In this document: positions 62,191 to 64,000 of the stretch, in pieces | Position numbering within the stretch: position 1 is the first letter of the stretch | Layout: each line of letters starts with the position of its first letter | Origin: Acidimicrobiales bacterium | Lineage (GTDB): Bacteria > Actinomycetota > Acidimicrobiia > Acidimicrobiales > Aldehydirespiratoraceae | Direction of reading: 5' to 3' | DNA length: 64,000 bases | Assembly: GCA_029246685.1 (NCBI GenBank) | Contig: JAQWMR010000015.1 | Span: 146,149 to 210,148, forward strand | Translations under genes and position numbers: made by a program | Notes under the pieces: model-generated | What the model saw: only the letters and a program-made list of their open reading frames with translations | Databases searched by the model: none | Told to the model about the DNA's origin: nothing

Positions 62191-64000
62191 TCAGGGAAGG
62201 GTGATGACCCCGGTCTGCGATGAGGAATCGCCCGAGTAGTCGTAGACGACCAATTCCACGACGAGCTCCGTTCCCGACTCGAGCGGCACCACGTCGTACT
62301 GGAGGGACGGGAGGTCCGCGTAGAGGCCCACCTCGCTGAGGGTTAGCCACTCACTCGAGCCATCGGCGTACTGATTCAGCACCACGGGGTAGATCAGGCC
62401 GTCCGGATCAGCCGTCAACTCCCCGATCATCCCATCGGCGTTGATCTCGTAGTACACCTCGCTCAGCACGTCGCCGTCGGGGTTCAACGTGAGTCCGAGG
62501 ATGACGTCGTGAGGCGGGTCGTCGGTGTCGGTCTCCTCCGGTGGCACGTACCAGAGGGGCACGTCGAGGAACCAGAGACCGCTCTCGTCGTCGATCTCCA
62601 TGTCGAGATACGCGAAGTCGGTATCGATGCCGTCGGACAAGGTCAGTACGGTCAGGTCGTAGAAGGCGGCGACCTCACCTGATCCATCGTCAAGGGCCTC
62701 GAACGAGGCCGGCTCCTCGCCGATGAAGATGACCGAGCCGTCGCTGTCGTCAACGACGCCGTACACGATCTCGGCAGCGATGACCGGATCACTCGAGCCG
62801 ACGTCGACCGTGCCGGAGACGGTCAACCCCTCGTCGTCGAAGTAGAACTCGAGAGCGTCGTCCTCGGCGAATGAGGCCTTGCTCGCCTCATCCAGGTTGT
62901 CGCCTGCGAAGTAGAACGCCTCGAGGATCCCGGACCAGCCCGGTACCTCGCCGAGGTCGGCGTACTCGTCCTCGACGTAGTCGGCGCTCGGTGGGAAGTA
63001 GACGCTCACACCGGTGGCGCGCCGCGTCGCAGGCCCGCTGACCTCGTGGATCACGACCGCCTGGAGCGCTGCGCGCACCGCCTCGATCTCGGGCCCCACG
63101 GAGGTGCCCATCATCAGAAACTCCTCCATCAGTGAGCCGAGATCCACGAGGTTGGTGGCGAGGGACGGATCGGGGTTGGCGCCGAACGCGAGAGCTGCCT
63201 GGCGGGCCGCGGCGAACGCTGCGATCACGGAGGGGTCTCCCTCAGCGAGGACTTCCGCCAGATCGTCGAGCGCCTCCTCCAGTTCGGCGATCGCGGTGAG
63301 ATCGAGCGCGGACAGTGTGATGTTGATGCCGGTCTCCGCCTCGGCGGCCTGCGCGGCATAGGTGTCGATGAGCTCCACGGCAAGACCCACGGCACCGACA
63401 TCGCGTCGGTCACGGAGAATCTCAAGGGAGGCGAAGTCCCAACCGTGTCCCGGCTCGAGCTCCTCGGAGGCGACCATGACATCGGCGAGGTCCTGCACCT
63501 GGGTCGCGACCTCGAACGTCGCCATGAGGCAGGCGTCGAAACCGAGGAGGTCGATCGAGTCCAGACCGACCTCGGCGAGACCGTCGGCCACCCCTGAGCG
63601 AATCTCGGGGAGGGTGAGGATGTCCTCGCCATCGGTGTCGTCGGGCCCCATGCCGGTCCAACCACCACCGTGATCCCACAGGATCAGGGCGTAGCGGTCC
63701 GCAGGGAACTCCGTGACCCCGGTGACCAGGAAGCTCTTGAGGGTCTCCGGATCGCCGAGGTTCAGCTCGCCGGAGTCGAAGGCCGTGATGACCTCCTCTC
63801 GGCCCACATGGACCAGCGTGGTGCCGTCGAAGTTGCCGAGCGGACCGATCTCGTCGTCCGAGTAGCCGGGATGACGGTCGACGAGGGTCACGATGTTCAC
63901 GTTCTCGTTCGAGCCGGCTTCGGCCATCTCGAACATGTCGCCGACGGCATAGGGCTCGAGGTCGTTGTCCCCCATGAGGTAGATGAGGACCGTCCAGGAG
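62191..64000 (-). CDS. Clostripain-family (C11) cysteine peptidase, N-terminus outside window
   Basis: At least 602 residues of a C11 peptidase; the frame is open to the window edge, where TVLIYLMGDNDLEP forms the family's first strand. The catalytic His is in LILWDHGGGWTGMG and the Cys in LLGFDACLMATFEVA. A long acidic C-terminal region follows, with beta-rich modules. Acidic composition suggests a secreted or surface enzyme, but the signal peptide lies outside. Specificity of clostripains is for Arg/Lys sites. Confidence 0.92.
   Translation of the reverse strand, partial: SWTVLIYLMGDNDLEPYAVGDMFEMAEAGSNENVNIVTLVDRHPGYSDDEIGPLGNFDGTTLVHVGREEVITAFDSGELNLGDPETLKSFLVTGVTEFPADRYALILWDHGGGWTGMGPDDTDGEDILTLPEIRSGVADGLAEVGLDSIDLLGFDACLMATFEVATQVQDLADVMVASEELEPGHGWDFASLEILRDRRDVGAVGLAVELIDTYAAQAAEAETGINITLSALDLTAIAELEEALDDLAEVLAEGDPSVIAAFAAARQAALAFGANPDPSLATNLVDLGSLMEEFLMMGTSVGPEIEAVRAALQAVVIHEVSGPATRRATGVSVYFPPSADYVEDEYADLGEVPGWSGILEAFYFAGDNLDEASKASFAEDDALEFYFDDEGLTVSGTVDVGSSDPVIAAEIVYGVVDDSDGSVIFIGEEPASFEALDDGSGEVAAFYDLTVLTLSDGIDTDFAYLDMEIDDESGLWFLDVPLWYVPPEETDTDDPPHDVILGLTLNPDGDVLSEVYYEINADGMIGELTADPDGLIYPVVLNQYADGSSEWLTLSEVGLYADLPSLQYDVVPLESGTELVVELVVYDYSGDSSSQTGVITLP

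Overview
The window looks like chromosomal DNA of a high-GC, free-living actinobacterium, most probably of the Acidimicrobiia (Ilumatobacter-like) or a near relative. The evidence is the rpsP-khpA and ffh-ftsY neighbourhood, a CarD regulator, a P-II protein with Tyr51, many acyl-CoA dehydrogenases, thiolases and F420/FMN luciferase-like oxidoreductases, and frequent GTG/TTG starts with ATGA, GTGA and TGATG overlaps. I saw no rRNA, tRNA, CRISPR array, prophage or intact insertion sequence. This placement is an inference from gene content. | Layout. 1-5.5 kb: translation and protein export (khpA, rpsP, ffh, ftsY) and an HtrA-type protease. 5.6-11 kb: a VOC protein, a two-component system, and a MoxR/DUF58/VWA operon. 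11.2-17.6 kb: a decayed SDR gene, a TetR regulator, an F420-type oxidoreductase, and an operon of acyl-CoA ligase, ArsC-like protein and Rieske oxygenase. 18.4-19.4 kb: P-II and a short GntR regulator with palindromes. 20-25.4 kb: a steroid-side-chain-like operon (acyl-CoA dehydrogenase, SDR, two Ltp2-like thiolase-fold proteins, DUF35/OB-fold protein). 25.4-33.6 kb: Clp-N protein, YbaK deacylase, broken carotenoid oxygenase, tandem D-aminoacylase-type amidohydrolases, broken zinc metallopeptidase, low-Mr phosphatase. 33.7-40.6 kb: CaiB/BaiF transferase, hotdog thioesterase, GGDEF-EAL protein, SDR, glutamine cyclotransferase, exonuclease. 40.5-43.4 kb: a DNA methyltransferase cluster resembling restriction-modification. 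43.5-50 kb: glycosidase-like protein, carD, gene remnants, luciferase-like oxidoreductases and a thiolase. 50-56 kb: methyltransferase, SnoaL, acyl-CoA dehydrogenases, and a CadI/ArsI-ArsR pair. 56-64 kb: small hypothetical genes, beta-lactamase-family protein, epimerase, lipoproteins and a C11 (clostripain-type) peptidase running off the end. | The standout is complement(14963..15340). It is an ArsC-family protein whose in-frame UGA sits at codon 12, exactly where ArsC has its catalytic cysteine. A 7-bp hairpin with a GGUC loop follows at bacterial-SECIS distance. I read it as a probable selenoprotein that automatic annotation would truncate. | Several genes are broken or fused at sharp junctions (about 11.2, 19.75, 25.7, 27.88, 32.4, 46.15, 49.64 and 56.28 kb). 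This suggests either many local deletions and nonsense mutations or imperfect assembly, and it deserves a check against reads.
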